NCBI RefSeq assembly: GCF_000238775.2
Contig: NZ_AFEJ02000002.1
Span: 1,783,501 to 1,847,500, forward strand
Direction: 5' to 3'
DNA from: Acaryochloris sp. CCMEE 5410
Lineage (GTDB): Bacteria; Cyanobacteriota; Cyanobacteriia; Thermosynechococcales; Thermosynechococcaceae
Length of the DNA stretch: 64,000 nucleotides
In this document: positions 8,911 through 18,305 of the stretch, in pieces
Position numbering within the stretch: position 1 is the stretch's first letter
Layout: each line of letters opens with the position of its first letter
Position numbers and translations under genes: made by a program
The notes under the pieces: generated by a model
Seen by the model: the letters and a program-made list of their open reading frames with translations, nothing else
What the model was told of the DNA's origin: nothing
Databases searched by the model: none

Positions 8911-10044
8911 AGACCTGTCCGAAATATAAATGGTGGAGAAAAAAGATGGTAGAACGGAGTTTTACCGCTCTACCAATGATCAAAAATCCCCTTGATTATA
9001 TTCATAAATATCCCCATCGCAGCAAGCGAGTGTTGGGCATTGAATACCCTCAATTTCTCCAACTGTTGGAACAAGCCGAGTTGAAGCACAACGAGCAAAA
9101 AGCCGAGATAGAGCGACATAAAAGCCGGGTCAATGCCAAAGGAGGAGGACGCAAACCGCTGTTATCCGTCGCAGAGGAGGTTTGCCTGTGCCTGTTCTAC
9201 TTGCGGCACTATCCCACCTTTGAGGTGTTAGGACTCCAGTTTGGGGTGTCCAAGAGTGAGGCAAATGATACGGTTCACTACTGGCTGGCGATTCTACGAG
9301 CACTGCTCCCTGCGAGTTTGTTTGAGCAAGTGGAATCCAACCCGAGCGATTATGCCATTGTCCAGGAGTGGTTAACTCAGTTCCAGTTGATTGTCGATAG
9401 CTTCGAGCAAGCCAGAGAACGCCCCAGCGACAACGAAGAGCAACGCTTGTATTTTTCTGGCAAAAGAAACAGCACACCTTCAAGTCGCAGATTGTGACCC
9501 TGCCTGGCGGCAAAGATATCGTCGATGCTACAGCAGGCGAGACGGGACCCACCAGTGACATTTCTGTGTTTCGAGAGCGACAATCGCAATTTGCTCCAGG
9601 ACAGGGGTTCGCTGCCGATAAAGCCTATGTGGGAGCACAGCATGTACAAACCCCACACCAAAAGCCACGGGGCAAAGAGCTGACACCGCAACAAAAGGCA
9701 CAGAACAAGGAATTTTCCAGTACTCGTCGCATCTTTGTCGAGCATGTGATCCGCGCAGTGCGGATTTTCCGAGTTGCTCAAGAGCGATTCCGTCTGCGTC
9801 ATGAGACTTATGAACAAGTGATTCTTACCGTTTGTGGCTTAGTTCGATTGCGATTGGGCATGATTGTTTTGCCTGGTTTATCTCAGCCTTAAAAAGGGAG
9901 GATGCGATGAATTAGCCGACGCTATCTTTTGGGGCTAAACTAACAGGAACTATCTCCGACCCCCATTCCGTCGTTGAGTCTGCTGTCAAAGCAACCATGC
10001 TCAAAACCAGACACACTATGGGCTGTAAATTTTCGGACAAGTCT
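8911..10044 (+). mobile_element. IS5-type insertion sequence, about 1.13 kb
   Basis: The left end AGACCTGTCCGAAA (8911 onward) matches the right end read on the minus strand, AGACTTGTCCGAAA (from 10044), 13 of 14 bases. Inside is a DDE_Tnp_4-type transposase in two frames. No clean target duplication is visible; the element is flanked by TA on both sides if the repeats are taken to start at GAC. After the transposase stop at 9892 about 150 bases run to the right end with no gene. It lies between the glycosyltransferase gene 10069-11295 and the broken polymerase gene, downstream of the former. Confidence 0.85.
8946..9892 (+). pseudogene. IS5-family (DDE_Tnp_4) transposase split by one-base shift
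   Basis: Frame one (8946-9497, 183 codons) has the N-terminal helix-turn-helix of this type (LSVAEEVCLCLFYLRHYPTF about residue 74, then FGVSKSEAN) and the first catalytic Asp region (QLIVDSFEQ). Frame two (to 9892) carries DIVDATAGETGPTSD, DKAYVGA (second Asp) and FVEHVIRAVRIFR (final Glu). They join at 9459-9470. If the A4 run in GGCAAAAGAAACAG is taken as an original A5, the protein reads SGKKKQHTFKSQIVTLPGG, the canonical motif of the family. A single A deletion is therefore the simplest explanation; programmed -1 slippage is possible but the site is not a classical slippery heptamer. Confidence 0.82.
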
Positions 10045-10068
10045 AATGATCAGGTTCAAACAGCATTC

Positions 10069-11295
10069 TTACATTTGCTTATAAATACGAATTAACTGTT
10101 GTGTGAGCTGGTTGATATTGAAGTGGGATTGAACATAAGCCCGTCCAGACTGCCCCATCTTGACCCAGCGTTCTGAGTGTTCGATGAGATAGATGAGTTT
10201 TTCTGCGATCGCATCTGGGTCTCGCTCCGGTAACAGAAAACCCGACACATCATGTTCCACTAATTCGGGAATACCGCTGTAATGGGTGCTCACGACCGGT
10301 AATCCCATGGCCATGGCCTCCATCAACGCCACTGGAATTCCCTCTTGATCACCCTTTTGACCAGTTACACTGGGAGCTAGTAATAAGTGAGTCTGATTTA
10401 AAATCTCAATCACTTCGTCTTGGGATTTCCATCCCACCAACTTAACCATAGAGCCGACATCTAGCTCTGTGATCAGTTGTTCGATGGAATCTCGTAAGGG
10501 GCCATCACCAACAATGGAATATTTAACTGGAGAAGTGCAATTTTTGAGTTGCGCAATCGCACGAATCCCGTACTCAACCCCTTTCTTTTCAACTAGGCGA
10601 GCCACGGTAGTGATCTGCACAGGCTCACCCTCTTGGATTTGCCTAGCAATCCACAAGAACTGATCACAGTCAATGCCCATATGATGAACTGTAATTTTAT
10701 GGGCAGGGCACCCCAGCTCAATTAATCGATTTTGCCAGTAATGGCTAATGGGTAAGAAGCGCTCGCCTTTGCTAAAGAGTTGTTGATATGCATCTATTCC
10801 AGCTTCTTCCAAATACTCAGTGATATCCCACGCATGAAAGGTGGTGCACAGCTTACCCTGAACAGCGCCAATATCCCGCAGTTGTGATCCTAAGATGCCT
10901 AAATGTCCAAAATGACAATGCACCACATCATAGGTGGGGCGTTGTTTGAGAAACGGAATCACAGCATATAGCAGCCGAAATGATAGGGCTTGCTTGCCAT
11001 AGCGCCAGATATTTAGAGATCGAAAGATGAGAACAGGATCCTTCAAGCAGCCTTTGAGAACCAGCAGCAGTGCTTTCAAACTCCTTAAAAGGTAGTTTGT
11101 TGGCATCGACGGATAGTACTGAGTGCAGTCCAAAAGCTGATATTTTTCAACATCCGGATGAACTGTCGTCATATTCTGAGGGCGACTGGCATACATATCT
11201 ATCGTGTGTTTCTCATCAAGAATATGAGTAATTTGGTTCAGAATAAAAGTTTCTGATATGGATGGAAACGCTCCGACCAAAAAAGCAATTTTCAT
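10069..11295 (-). CDS. WcaL-like GT4 glycosyltransferase
   Basis: 408 residues. The N-terminus MKIAFLVGAFPSISETFILN is the signature of the colanic acid/amylovoran WcaL-like branch of family 4. HCHFGHLGILGS and TTFHAWDITEYLEE sit in the N-terminal domain, TTVARLVEKKGVEYGIRAIA (about residue 230) is the donor phosphate loop, and G-I-P-V-A-L-M-E-A-M-A-M-G-L-P-V-V-S-T near residue 325 ends in the family E-x7-E region. It follows a methyltransferase by 24 bases on the same strand. It probably adds a sugar to the growing exopolysaccharide repeat; donor and linkage are unknown. The IS5-type element lies directly downstream. Confidence 0.88.
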   Translation of the reverse strand: MKIAFLVGAFPSISETFILNQITHILDEKHTIDMYASRPQNMTTVHPDVEKYQLLDCTQYYPSMPTNYLLRSLKALLLVLKGCLKDPVLIFRSLNIWRYGKQALSFRLLYAVIPFLKQRPTYDVVHCHFGHLGILGSQLRDIGAVQGKLCTTFHAWDITEYLEEAGIDAYQQLFSKGERFLPISHYWQNRLIELGCPAHKITVHHMGIDCDQFLWIARQIQEGEPVQITTVARLVEKKGVEYGIRAIAQLKNCTSPVKYSIVGDGPLRDSIEQLITELDVGSMVKLVGWKSQDEVIEILNQTHLLLAPSVTGQKGDQEGIPVALMEAMAMGLPVVSTHYSGIPELVEHDVSGFLLPERDPDAIAEKLIYLIEHSERWVKMGQSGRAYVQSHFNINQLTQQLIRIYKQM

Positions 11296-11319
11296 ATAAC
11301 CCTAAGCAAGAATAAATGA

Positions 11320-12096
11320 CTATTGATTGAAGGGCTTTTTAATGTATTTGTACTTCAGAATGGGCATTATTAACTTGTTTTTTGCTTTAATTCCATACCG
11401 TTTAACCTGTTCTTTGAAGCTAATCCGAGGGACTTCATCATAGGCTAAGTCTTTAGCCAGTACACAATGGACATACTGATTTTTTCGATCTAAGTCCGGG
11501 TAGCCAAAATACTGTAATTTGAAATTCCCATGGGCCGCCCACTGGATCAAATCACCAATTTCAATGGTTTCATCAATCACTTGTAGCTCATCCGGGTTAT
11601 GCAGATGTAGATATCTCTGATATTCAGGACTAGGATAGGTTAAGACCACGACCGCATCCCCAGCCGTAACACGGCCTAAATTCGCGAAAAAGGCTTCATA
11701 GTGGTTTGGAGGAAGATGCTCAATCACATCCACCATCGACACGAGATCCACGGGCTGTTGGATAGTGTCTTCAATTTTTTTAAATTCATTAATAATATCA
11801 ACCTTTAAAAAAGTGATATTTTTATCTATCACTGTTTGTTGGGCATAGGCGATATTTTTATCGGCGATATCACAGGCCCAAACATGCCCTGTCTTAATCT
11901 TGGCCCCAATCTTTTCGGATACTAGCCCGATACCACACCCGATATCCAGAACCTTGCTGTCTGGCCGTGTATATTTCCCAATCAGTTCGACTGCTTTGTC
12001 GATCCGCGGGTTGCCATACAGGCGATAGCTCAACATCCGCGTATCGCGGAATTCATTGTAGTAATTTCTGACTTGTTCTACGTTGTTGGTCATCAA
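11320..12096 (-). CDS. Class I SAM-dependent methyltransferase
   Basis: 258 residues. Motif I is KVLDIGCGIGLVSEKIG (about residue 48), and MVDVIEHLPPNHYEAF (about residue 124) is motif II of Methyltransf_11/23 enzymes. No extra domain is visible, and the C-terminus is basic (KAKNKLIMPILKYKYIKK), which may favour membrane contact. Only five bases separate it from the next upstream methyltransferase. The location between Wzx and a glycosyltransferase suggests O-methylation of a polysaccharide sugar or a capping reaction; the acceptor is not known. Confidence 0.82.
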   Translation of the reverse strand: MMTNNVEQVRNYYNEFRDTRMLSYRLYGNPRIDKAVELIGKYTRPDSKVLDIGCGIGLVSEKIGAKIKTGHVWACDIADKNIAYAQQTVIDKNITFLKVDIINEFKKIEDTIQQPVDLVSMVDVIEHLPPNHYEAFFANLGRVTAGDAVVVLTYPSPEYQRYLHLHNPDELQVIDETIEIGDLIQWAAHGNFKLQYFGYPDLDRKNQYVHCVLAKDLAYDEVPRISFKEQVKRYGIKAKNKLIMPILKYKYIKKPFNQ

Positions 12097-12101
12097 AGGT
12101 C

Positions 12102-12857
12102 CTATATTGATTTGCTTGAGTTGACAAGTGGCCGAGCCACAACTAGATAAACAGCGGAATTTTCTTGACGCTGTTCAGGGGAATAGGAACGGTCTAAACA
12201 GCGAATAACCTGTTGCATCAATACAGCAAATACTCGTTTAAAGGGACTTCTTATCTTAGGGATTAAGGCATCTTGAATCAGGCAGGCTGAAGCGGCTGCG
12301 AATCCCAGCACTCCAGTAATCTCAACCACTTCCCAATGGCAGTCTGTCAACAGCTTGGTGAGACCGGCTCCAGTCCAGCGCCAATAATCCGTCGGAATAG
12401 GATGATAGGGCCAATAGCCATGGGTAGATAAAAGCAAGAGGCCGTTGGCTTTGCAGACCCGATGGGCTTCCGCTAAGTAAGCAGCGGGAGATTCGACATG
12501 TTCCAACACTTGGGTGGAAATCACTAAATCAACACTGTGGTCACCCAGGTCAACACTGCCGGTATCCGGATCAATGGCTAAATCAGCCAGGGGGTTACTC
12601 GCTAAGTCGGCCCCCAAATAGTTCTGAACTGTTGGGGTGAATAAACTACGATAGGGCATCGAGCCACAGCCCATATCGATCGCGGTTAAGTCATGATGCT
12701 GTTGGTGGAAGGGTTGAACATGGTTCGCAATCGTTTGCTCAAGGGCCTGACGAAGCTTCACTAAAATGTAGTAGCGATCGCTGGTCCAGGATGGGTTGAG
12801 ACGAGGCTCAACTTGATTGATCGTGTCGAGCGGATGGTCCGTTGAAGTTGGGGTCAT
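12102..12857 (-). CDS. Class I SAM-dependent methyltransferase
   Basis: 251 residues. AIDMGCGSMPYRSLF (about residue 59) is motif I and DLVISTQVLEHVESPAAYLA (about residue 109) is motif II, followed by HRVCKANGLLLLSTHG. The C-terminal part ('YWPYHPIPTDYWRWTGAGL') is the Trp/Tyr/Pro-rich segment common in methyltransferases of surface polysaccharide clusters. It stands 20 bases after the Wzx-like gene and five bases before a second methyltransferase. The two methyltransferases are not close paralogues and probably act on different positions. Confidence 0.82.
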   Translation of the reverse strand: MTPTSTDHPLDTINQVEPRLNPSWTSDRYYILVKLRQALEQTIANHVQPFHQQHHDLTAIDMGCGSMPYRSLFTPTVQNYLGADLASNPLADLAIDPDTGSVDLGDHSVDLVISTQVLEHVESPAAYLAEAHRVCKANGLLLLSTHGYWPYHPIPTDYWRWTGAGLTKLLTDCHWEVVEITGVLGFAAASACLIQDALIPKIRSPFKRVFAVLMQQVIRCLDRSYSPEQRQENSAVYLVVARPLVNSSKSI

Positions 12858-12877
12858 ATCCAGTCTCTGCCTCTCCT

Positions 12878-14386
12878 TTATGCCGCCTTTAAATCAGACA
12901 TTAATTGTTGCAGATCCCCGAGGATGCGCCTGCCTTTGGGAAGTGTGACTAAAGCCGTAAAAAAGCTGCAGACCGTCACGACAAACGCAAGACAGCACCC
13001 CCAAAAAGGCTGAGGTTGAACAAAGTATCGTAGGGTTCCGAGGGCCAAAAGGGTCCAAATCGTCGCAAAGCCAAGGGGAGCAATGGTTATATAGAAGTCT
13101 TTCGTTTTGACAGGCCCCTGTCGCCCCACCACAAAAAATAGTAAGGGCATCGTGATACCTAGGGCGACACTGGAATAAGAGATGGCCACCCCCAGAGCCT
13201 GCCAGGGTAGGCCAACCCCAAACGAGAAAATGGTAATCGTCGAACTCAAAAGGCCCCATCGGAATAAATCATCCGTTCGATCTTGGGTAATAAATAACCA
13301 GCCTACAGAATTGGCGATGGGCCGCATCAGCCCTGAAATTCCCAGTAATGCAAAGATGGCGCTGGCACCGAGCCACTGAGAGCCCAATAGCACCTGAATC
13401 AGCCAATCTGATGCCGCAATCATAAATAGGATAATCGGCAAGGTCAATAGCATGAGTTTTTCTAAGATGCGCAAATAGACTTGTCGATATCGATGCGGGT
13501 TGTCTACTAAGCGACTGAGCACGGGAACGGCCACATTGGTGATCGGAGCGTTAATTTGGCTAATCGGCAAAAGCAAGAGTTGATAGGCTTTAGCGTAGAG
13601 TCCTAATTGCTGGGAGCCCCAAAACTTACCAATTAACACGTTGTCCAAATTGAGGGACAAGTAGTTCACAATACTGAAGCCAGTGATATTGCTGCCGAAG
13701 ACCATCAGCGATCGCATCTCCGTATTCCAGGTGGGTAAACCCGGCACCCATCGACAGGCTATCCAAATGCCCAGGGTATTGACGCTAATCGTCACCAGGG
13801 AAAGGGCAATCAGTGACCAGTAGCCCCAACCGAACCACACACATAGAAAGGCCGCACTCACTCCAGAGAACTGGGCAAAAATATCGTTAAAAGCTAAGGC
13901 GTTGTAAGACATTTGCCGCTGGAGTAGCGCCGTATGTTGCACCCCTAAGCCCCCCATGACAATGCCACCGGCTAAAGCAATGGTAATCAGGGTCAGCCTC
14001 GGCTCATTGTAAAAGCCAGCGATCAAGGGTGAGAGGCAAGCCGCGAGAATTGCAACTCCTAAGCTAAAGCTCACATTAATCCAGAACAGCGTACTGACCT
14101 GCTCATGATTAATGTCTTCTTTCTGGACCGTTGCCATGGATAGACCCAGATCTTTGAAGATCGTCACAAAGCCCATGACTGCGGTTACCATCCCCACTAA
14201 GCCATAGTCATTCGGGGTTAAGAAACGCCCCAACACAACATTGGCCACAAGGGTCAGCGTAAACTTCAACCCTTGAGCCGTGATCGTGGTGGCACCACCT
14301 CGCACAGCGCGTTGCTTTAAATTGCCTTGCAAATGCTTTGTACTGAAGAAAGCATCTGCAGTATGGTTAGTCTTTCGGATACGCAA
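12878..14386 (-). CDS. Wzx-like polysaccharide flippase (MOP superfamily)
   Basis: 502 residues with about twelve to fourteen hydrophobic helices and no soluble domain. The start region (RAVRGGATTITAQGLKFTLT) and 'VVLGRFLTPNDYGLVGMVTA' near residue 50 match the PST (polysaccharide transport) branch of the MOP superfamily, as does QRQMSYNALAFNDIFAQFSG near residue 155. It flips undecaprenyl-linked repeat units across the cytoplasmic membrane. It lies 34 bases after the Wzc-like gene, the usual partner in Wzx/Wzy-dependent export. Substrate cannot be predicted from sequence. Confidence 0.88.
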   Translation of the reverse strand: MRIRKTNHTADAFFSTKHLQGNLKQRAVRGGATTITAQGLKFTLTLVANVVLGRFLTPNDYGLVGMVTAVMGFVTIFKDLGLSMATVQKEDINHEQVSTLFWINVSFSLGVAILAACLSPLIAGFYNEPRLTLITIALAGGIVMGGLGVQHTALLQRQMSYNALAFNDIFAQFSGVSAAFLCVWFGWGYWSLIALSLVTISVNTLGIWIACRWVPGLPTWNTEMRSLMVFGSNITGFSIVNYLSLNLDNVLIGKFWGSQQLGLYAKAYQLLLLPISQINAPITNVAVPVLSRLVDNPHRYRQVYLRILEKLMLLTLPIILFMIAASDWLIQVLLGSQWLGASAIFALLGISGLMRPIANSVGWLFITQDRTDDLFRWGLLSSTITIFSFGVGLPWQALGVAISYSSVALGITMPLLFFVVGRQGPVKTKDFYITIAPLGFATIWTLLALGTLRYFVQPQPFWGCCLAFVVTVCSFFTALVTLPKGRRILGDLQQLMSDLKAA

Positions 14387-14420
14387 GGGTTCGGCCTGAT
14401 GATTCGGTCGACAGACTCAC

Positions 14421-16712
14421 TTAAGCTTTTAGGTAAGCATAATTTTTGTGGGTGGGATTAACGCCATTTGCCACGAGGCCAATCACATTCAATTTCTTGT
14501 GAGCAGAAATTGCTTTCGATAATTCTAACCGGGTGACTTGTTTCATCCGCCCCACCATCACAACACCATCGCACCCTAAACCGATGGGAATGGTATCGAC
14601 AACGCCCAAAACGGGCGGACTATCAATCAAAATCAAGTCATAGTTATTTTCAAAAGCTTTAAGCACATCTTGCATCCGTTCTAAGCTCAGCAGCTTGACT
14701 GGATCAGCCGATAGCGGCCCCGCCGTTAACACATCAATGCTGAGATCAGACGGAGGCAAGGTACCTGGATCTAGTTCAGACTCATCCCACCGCATATACA
14801 CCCATTGCGGAGTCGTCTGAAGCTCTGCCAAGGTGACATTCCCATTGAGCAGGGTTGATAGTCCTTGGTGGTTATTCAAGTTAAACATGTAGTGCAAGCT
14901 TGGATTTCGCAAATCCGCATCAATCACAAGGACTCGTTGATCTAAGCGGGCAGCACTAATCGCTAGGCCTAAGGCCAAGGTTGATTTGCCTTCTCCAGCC
15001 CCAGCTGAAGTAATCATCAAGGTTTTGTAGGGATTTTTGGTTTGTAACAGCTGGATGTTGGTATAAATCAAGTCCAGAGATTCCCGCAGGGGCTGCCACT
15101 GAAACAGTTCCGGGGTCGTAAAGGTGGGGCTTTGGGTTTCGGCTACCGGCAGAATAAGCGAATCACGCAAGTCAGCGTTTGAAAGTTCAGGAATCGCTCC
15201 CAGTAAAGGCAAGGGGAACTGATTGCCCAAATCATCTGAGTTATGGAACTTATCGTCCATCGCCTCGCGCACAAAGGCCGCGAGCCCCCCTAGAAATAAT
15301 CCCACCACTGCGCCCAACATCAAGTTACGACGGGCATTGGGGCTAATTTGCACTCCCAGTTGGGGGGCCTCGACCACTTGCCAATCAAAGCCACCTCGAG
15401 CAATCTCTAACCCCAGCTCTTGCCGAGCTTCTAGCAGCTTTTGCAACGTTCCTCGCCGAGTGGAAACTTCTGGTTGAAGGCGATTGAACTGGGCTAATAA
15501 CTCCGGGTATTGCTTCAGTTCAGCGGTTAATTTCGCTTCGGTCTGAGCTAAACTGCGATCGCGTGCTTGGAGGCTCTGTAGGTTTTTCTGAAGCTCACTC
15601 AACTGCCTAACGAGGGATAAATCATTGTCTCCAAACTGGCCAGCATTGAGCTGATTCTCGCTGGTGGGCAACTGCCCTGCATCGCCCCCTAAGACCCGAC
15701 CGACTTCCTGCTCTAGTAGGGCCAATTGGTCTCGACGTTGATTGAGTAAGTTGAAAATGACGGGATGATCTTCCGTTAAGGTTTGGCGTTGTTGCGCTAG
15801 CTCTAATTCCGTTTGCTGAATTTGATTCAACAGGGACTGATACCGAGTCGATTCACTTAAACGAGCTGATGTTCGGGCTTGCTCTGGGGCTAGCTGAATC
15901 TGCCGCTGCACACTGGTATAGCTGGCATAGGTTTCCCGGTATTGAGCATCTAACGCCTGTCGTTCGGTTTTGATCCGATCCAAAGCCGTGGATGCCGTTT
16001 GGGCTTGGGTGGCAGGGTCAATCACATTGGTGCCACTGCGAAAGGTCTTTAGAGCCGCCTCTGCTTCTAAAACGCTGCGGCGAACCTCTGGCAATTGCTT
16101 ATCAATAAACGCTAAACCTTTGGACAGACGGAGCTTCTGCTGTTCTAAATTGTAGAGTTGATAAACCGCTAAAACCGTTTCTAAAATCTCTTGGGTTTTT
16201 TCAGGCTGAGTACTGATATAGGTGGCTTTTAAGACTTTAGTCGCGACCTTGCCTTTACCTGTACTATCTGGGGCATACACAGGACTAAAGGACAAGGAGG
16301 ACCTTAAATCCTCAATGGTGATATTTGGATATTCTGTTTGTAGGCGTTCAACGGCCCTAGACAAAACTTCCGACCCCGCCAACACCTGCAATTGCGTTGT
16401 GAGATCCACTTGAACGTTCGGATCAGCGAATCGATTTTCTGCCGTCTTCGGCCCTAAACCATTGGGTTTGGACTGATAGTTAGACTCCACCAAAAGCTGC
16501 ATCGTGCTTTGATACAGGGGCTGAGTTTTCAAAGTTAAGAATATAGAACCAGCGATGGCACCGACAAAGGCACCTAAAAACCAAAATTTCCGCCGGACCA
16601 AGATAGAAAGCAGATGTCCATAACCCCAGTCCTTATCAATGGTTTGGGCAATTAAAGCATCTTGTTGATGAGTAAGCTTATTAGGGGGTTTATATAAACT
16701 GCTTTCAGTCAC
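14421..16712 (-). CDS. Wzc-like polysaccharide co-polymerase with BY-kinase domain
   Basis: 763 residues. A Wzz domain with a first membrane helix near residues 42-62 and a long periplasmic coiled-coil region (about 190-430, Gln/Glu/Leu rich) leads to a second helix (about 463-481). The C-terminal cytoplasmic ATPase has Walker A SAGAGEGKST (about 569), Walker A' VLVIDADLRNP (about 594) and Walker B DLILIDSPPVLG (about 690). This is the bacterial tyrosine kinase architecture that controls chain length and export. The usual C-terminal Tyr cluster is reduced to two residues (NYAYLKA), so autophosphorylation may be limited. It lies ten bases after a glycosyltransferase gene. Confidence 0.9.
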   Translation of the reverse strand: MTESSLYKPPNKLTHQQDALIAQTIDKDWGYGHLLSILVRRKFWFLGAFVGAIAGSIFLTLKTQPLYQSTMQLLVESNYQSKPNGLGPKTAENRFADPNVQVDLTTQLQVLAGSEVLSRAVERLQTEYPNITIEDLRSSLSFSPVYAPDSTGKGKVATKVLKATYISTQPEKTQEILETVLAVYQLYNLEQQKLRLSKGLAFIDKQLPEVRRSVLEAEAALKTFRSGTNVIDPATQAQTASTALDRIKTERQALDAQYRETYASYTSVQRQIQLAPEQARTSARLSESTRYQSLLNQIQQTELELAQQRQTLTEDHPVIFNLLNQRRDQLALLEQEVGRVLGGDAGQLPTSENQLNAGQFGDNDLSLVRQLSELQKNLQSLQARDRSLAQTEAKLTAELKQYPELLAQFNRLQPEVSTRRGTLQKLLEARQELGLEIARGGFDWQVVEAPQLGVQISPNARRNLMLGAVVGLFLGGLAAFVREAMDDKFHNSDDLGNQFPLPLLGAIPELSNADLRDSLILPVAETQSPTFTTPELFQWQPLRESLDLIYTNIQLLQTKNPYKTLMITSAGAGEGKSTLALGLAISAARLDQRVLVIDADLRNPSLHYMFNLNNHQGLSTLLNGNVTLAELQTTPQWVYMRWDESELDPGTLPPSDLSIDVLTAGPLSADPVKLLSLERMQDVLKAFENNYDLILIDSPPVLGVVDTIPIGLGCDGVVMVGRMKQVTRLELSKAISAHKKLNVIGLVANGVNPTHKNYAYLKA

Positions 16713-16722
16713 AATCTGTATT

Positions 16723-17847
16723 TCAACTTATAGAAGGAACAAAAGAATTTTGATTAATGGTTTGGGTCGGATAAATCTGGTTAATAACTTGATGGATTTT
16801 TTGAAAAAAGACGGGCTCAGAAAAGTGTGACAGGGCATGGTCACGGATATATTGATAGTCCCATTCGATCTGTTGCGATCGCACAAGCGCTGCCTGCAAG
16901 GATGAGGCCGTTTGTTGATGGAAAAACACACCTGTTTGACCTGGAACTTGGGTATCGATAACACCACCTGCACCAAAAGAAACCACAGGTGTTCCACTCG
17001 CATTGGCCTCAACGGGAACCAAACCATAATCTTCCAGTGCCGCCACGACCACCGCTTTAGCTTTAGACATCAGATGACAGCGTTCGGCATCAGAGATATA
17101 CCCTAGAAACTCGATATTTGACTTAGCGCGTCGTTCCAAATGCTCCCGTTCCGGGCCATCTCCCATAATTTTTAACGGCCAACCTAACTGATTAAACGCA
17201 TCAATAATAACGTCAACACGCTTATACCCCAACAATCGGGCAGATACCAAGAAAAAATCCTCTTTTTGGTCTGAAAAAGAGAACTTAGAATTATCAATTG
17301 GGTAATTAACTACTATCGCTTGTTTACTGTAAGTCGACTGGATACGGCGGGCGACTTCAGTAGAGTTAGCAATATATAGATCAGGTTCTTGGGCATAGGC
17401 CAGATCAGCCCTCCTCATCACCCGAAACATTTTTTCTATAAAGGGGTAGAGATGCTGATAATCCGCATACTCCCGCAAATATGTTTGGGTATCCCACAGG
17501 AAACGGGTGATGTTATGGCAAAAGCAGATATGTTTGGCATCCGGTCGGGTGCGCACCGCTTTGGCAAAGCTGGTGCTACTGCTAATGATGAGGTCATATT
17601 TCTGTAAATCTAACGCCCTAAACGCTGGGTAATAGAAAGGTGCCAGCAACCTAAAATACCGAGTGGCTCCGGGTAATTTTTGCAGAAGGGTTGTATGGAC
17701 GAGGCGATCTCCCAACTCTATCGTTTGCTGAGGATCATAGAGGGAAGTGAATATATCTGCACTGGGGAAGTGACGACACAACAGCTCGAAAACCCTCTCA
17801 GCGCCTCCGCGCTGGGTCAGATAGTCATGAACTAGGGCAATCTTCAT
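16723..17847 (-). CDS. GT4-family glycosyltransferase (WbaZ/GumH-like)
   Basis: 374 residues. It starts MKIALVHDYLTQRGGAERVF, the typical N-terminus of mannosyl-type transferases such as WbaZ. Later come FFLVSARLLGYKRVDVIIDA (about residue 199), KIMGDGPEREHLE, and a C-terminal A-L-E-D-Y-G-L-V-P-V-E-A-N-A-S-G-T-P stretch with the E-x7-E motif. It is the first visible gene of the polysaccharide operon, ten bases before the Wzc-like gene, with 458 gene-free bases upstream that should hold the promoter. Mannosyl transfer is a guess from resemblance only. Confidence 0.88.
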   Translation of the reverse strand: MKIALVHDYLTQRGGAERVFELLCRHFPSADIFTSLYDPQQTIELGDRLVHTTLLQKLPGATRYFRLLAPFYYPAFRALDLQKYDLIISSSTSFAKAVRTRPDAKHICFCHNITRFLWDTQTYLREYADYQHLYPFIEKMFRVMRRADLAYAQEPDLYIANSTEVARRIQSTYSKQAIVVNYPIDNSKFSFSDQKEDFFLVSARLLGYKRVDVIIDAFNQLGWPLKIMGDGPEREHLERRAKSNIEFLGYISDAERCHLMSKAKAVVVAALEDYGLVPVEANASGTPVVSFGAGGVIDTQVPGQTGVFFHQQTASSLQAALVRSQQIEWDYQYIRDHALSHFSEPVFFQKIHQVINQIYPTQTINQNSFVPSIS

Positions 17848-18305
17848 AATTTCGTTCGTACTTTACCTGCTACTTCACCAGAACCCTTTGTTCAATTTTT
17901 AGAAATCCAACGGATGTGGAGGAATAGGCTCGACAATATCATGAGCTTGACAATACAACACTTCGTAAAAGGATACCTTAAACATTAGAACTCTTGCTTC
18001 ATAAAGACTACAAAACCCCATTCAATAAGTAGCGCAGCTATTTCACTGGTCACCGCATGGGTTACCTACTTTATGGGCTTCAATCTCAATATTTATTGAG
18101 GAAAAGGAGGTAGTCATTCTAAATTTTTCTTTCAGCAATAGTTCCTCGCTTAAATCGTGAGGGGAAATAATGTTTGAAGGTATTGGAAGTAAGTGAAAGT
18201 CTTGAGAAATTGGCTTAATTAGCCCACTTGCACCTCAGCAAGATCAGTATAGCGTGGCATTTTTCCCCTCGCCAGATAATTTAGAAAGTTTTTTGCTGTG
18301 ACCGG
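17848..18305. other. Gene-free spacer between polysaccharide and lasso clusters
   Basis: No supported open frame. It lies upstream of the polysaccharide operon and downstream of the lasso exporter, so it probably holds the operon promoter and the end of the lasso transcript. A short hairpin (CCTCGC, seven bases, GTGAGG, around 18145-18163) is present without a following T-run on either strand, so I do not call a terminator. Confidence 0.5.
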
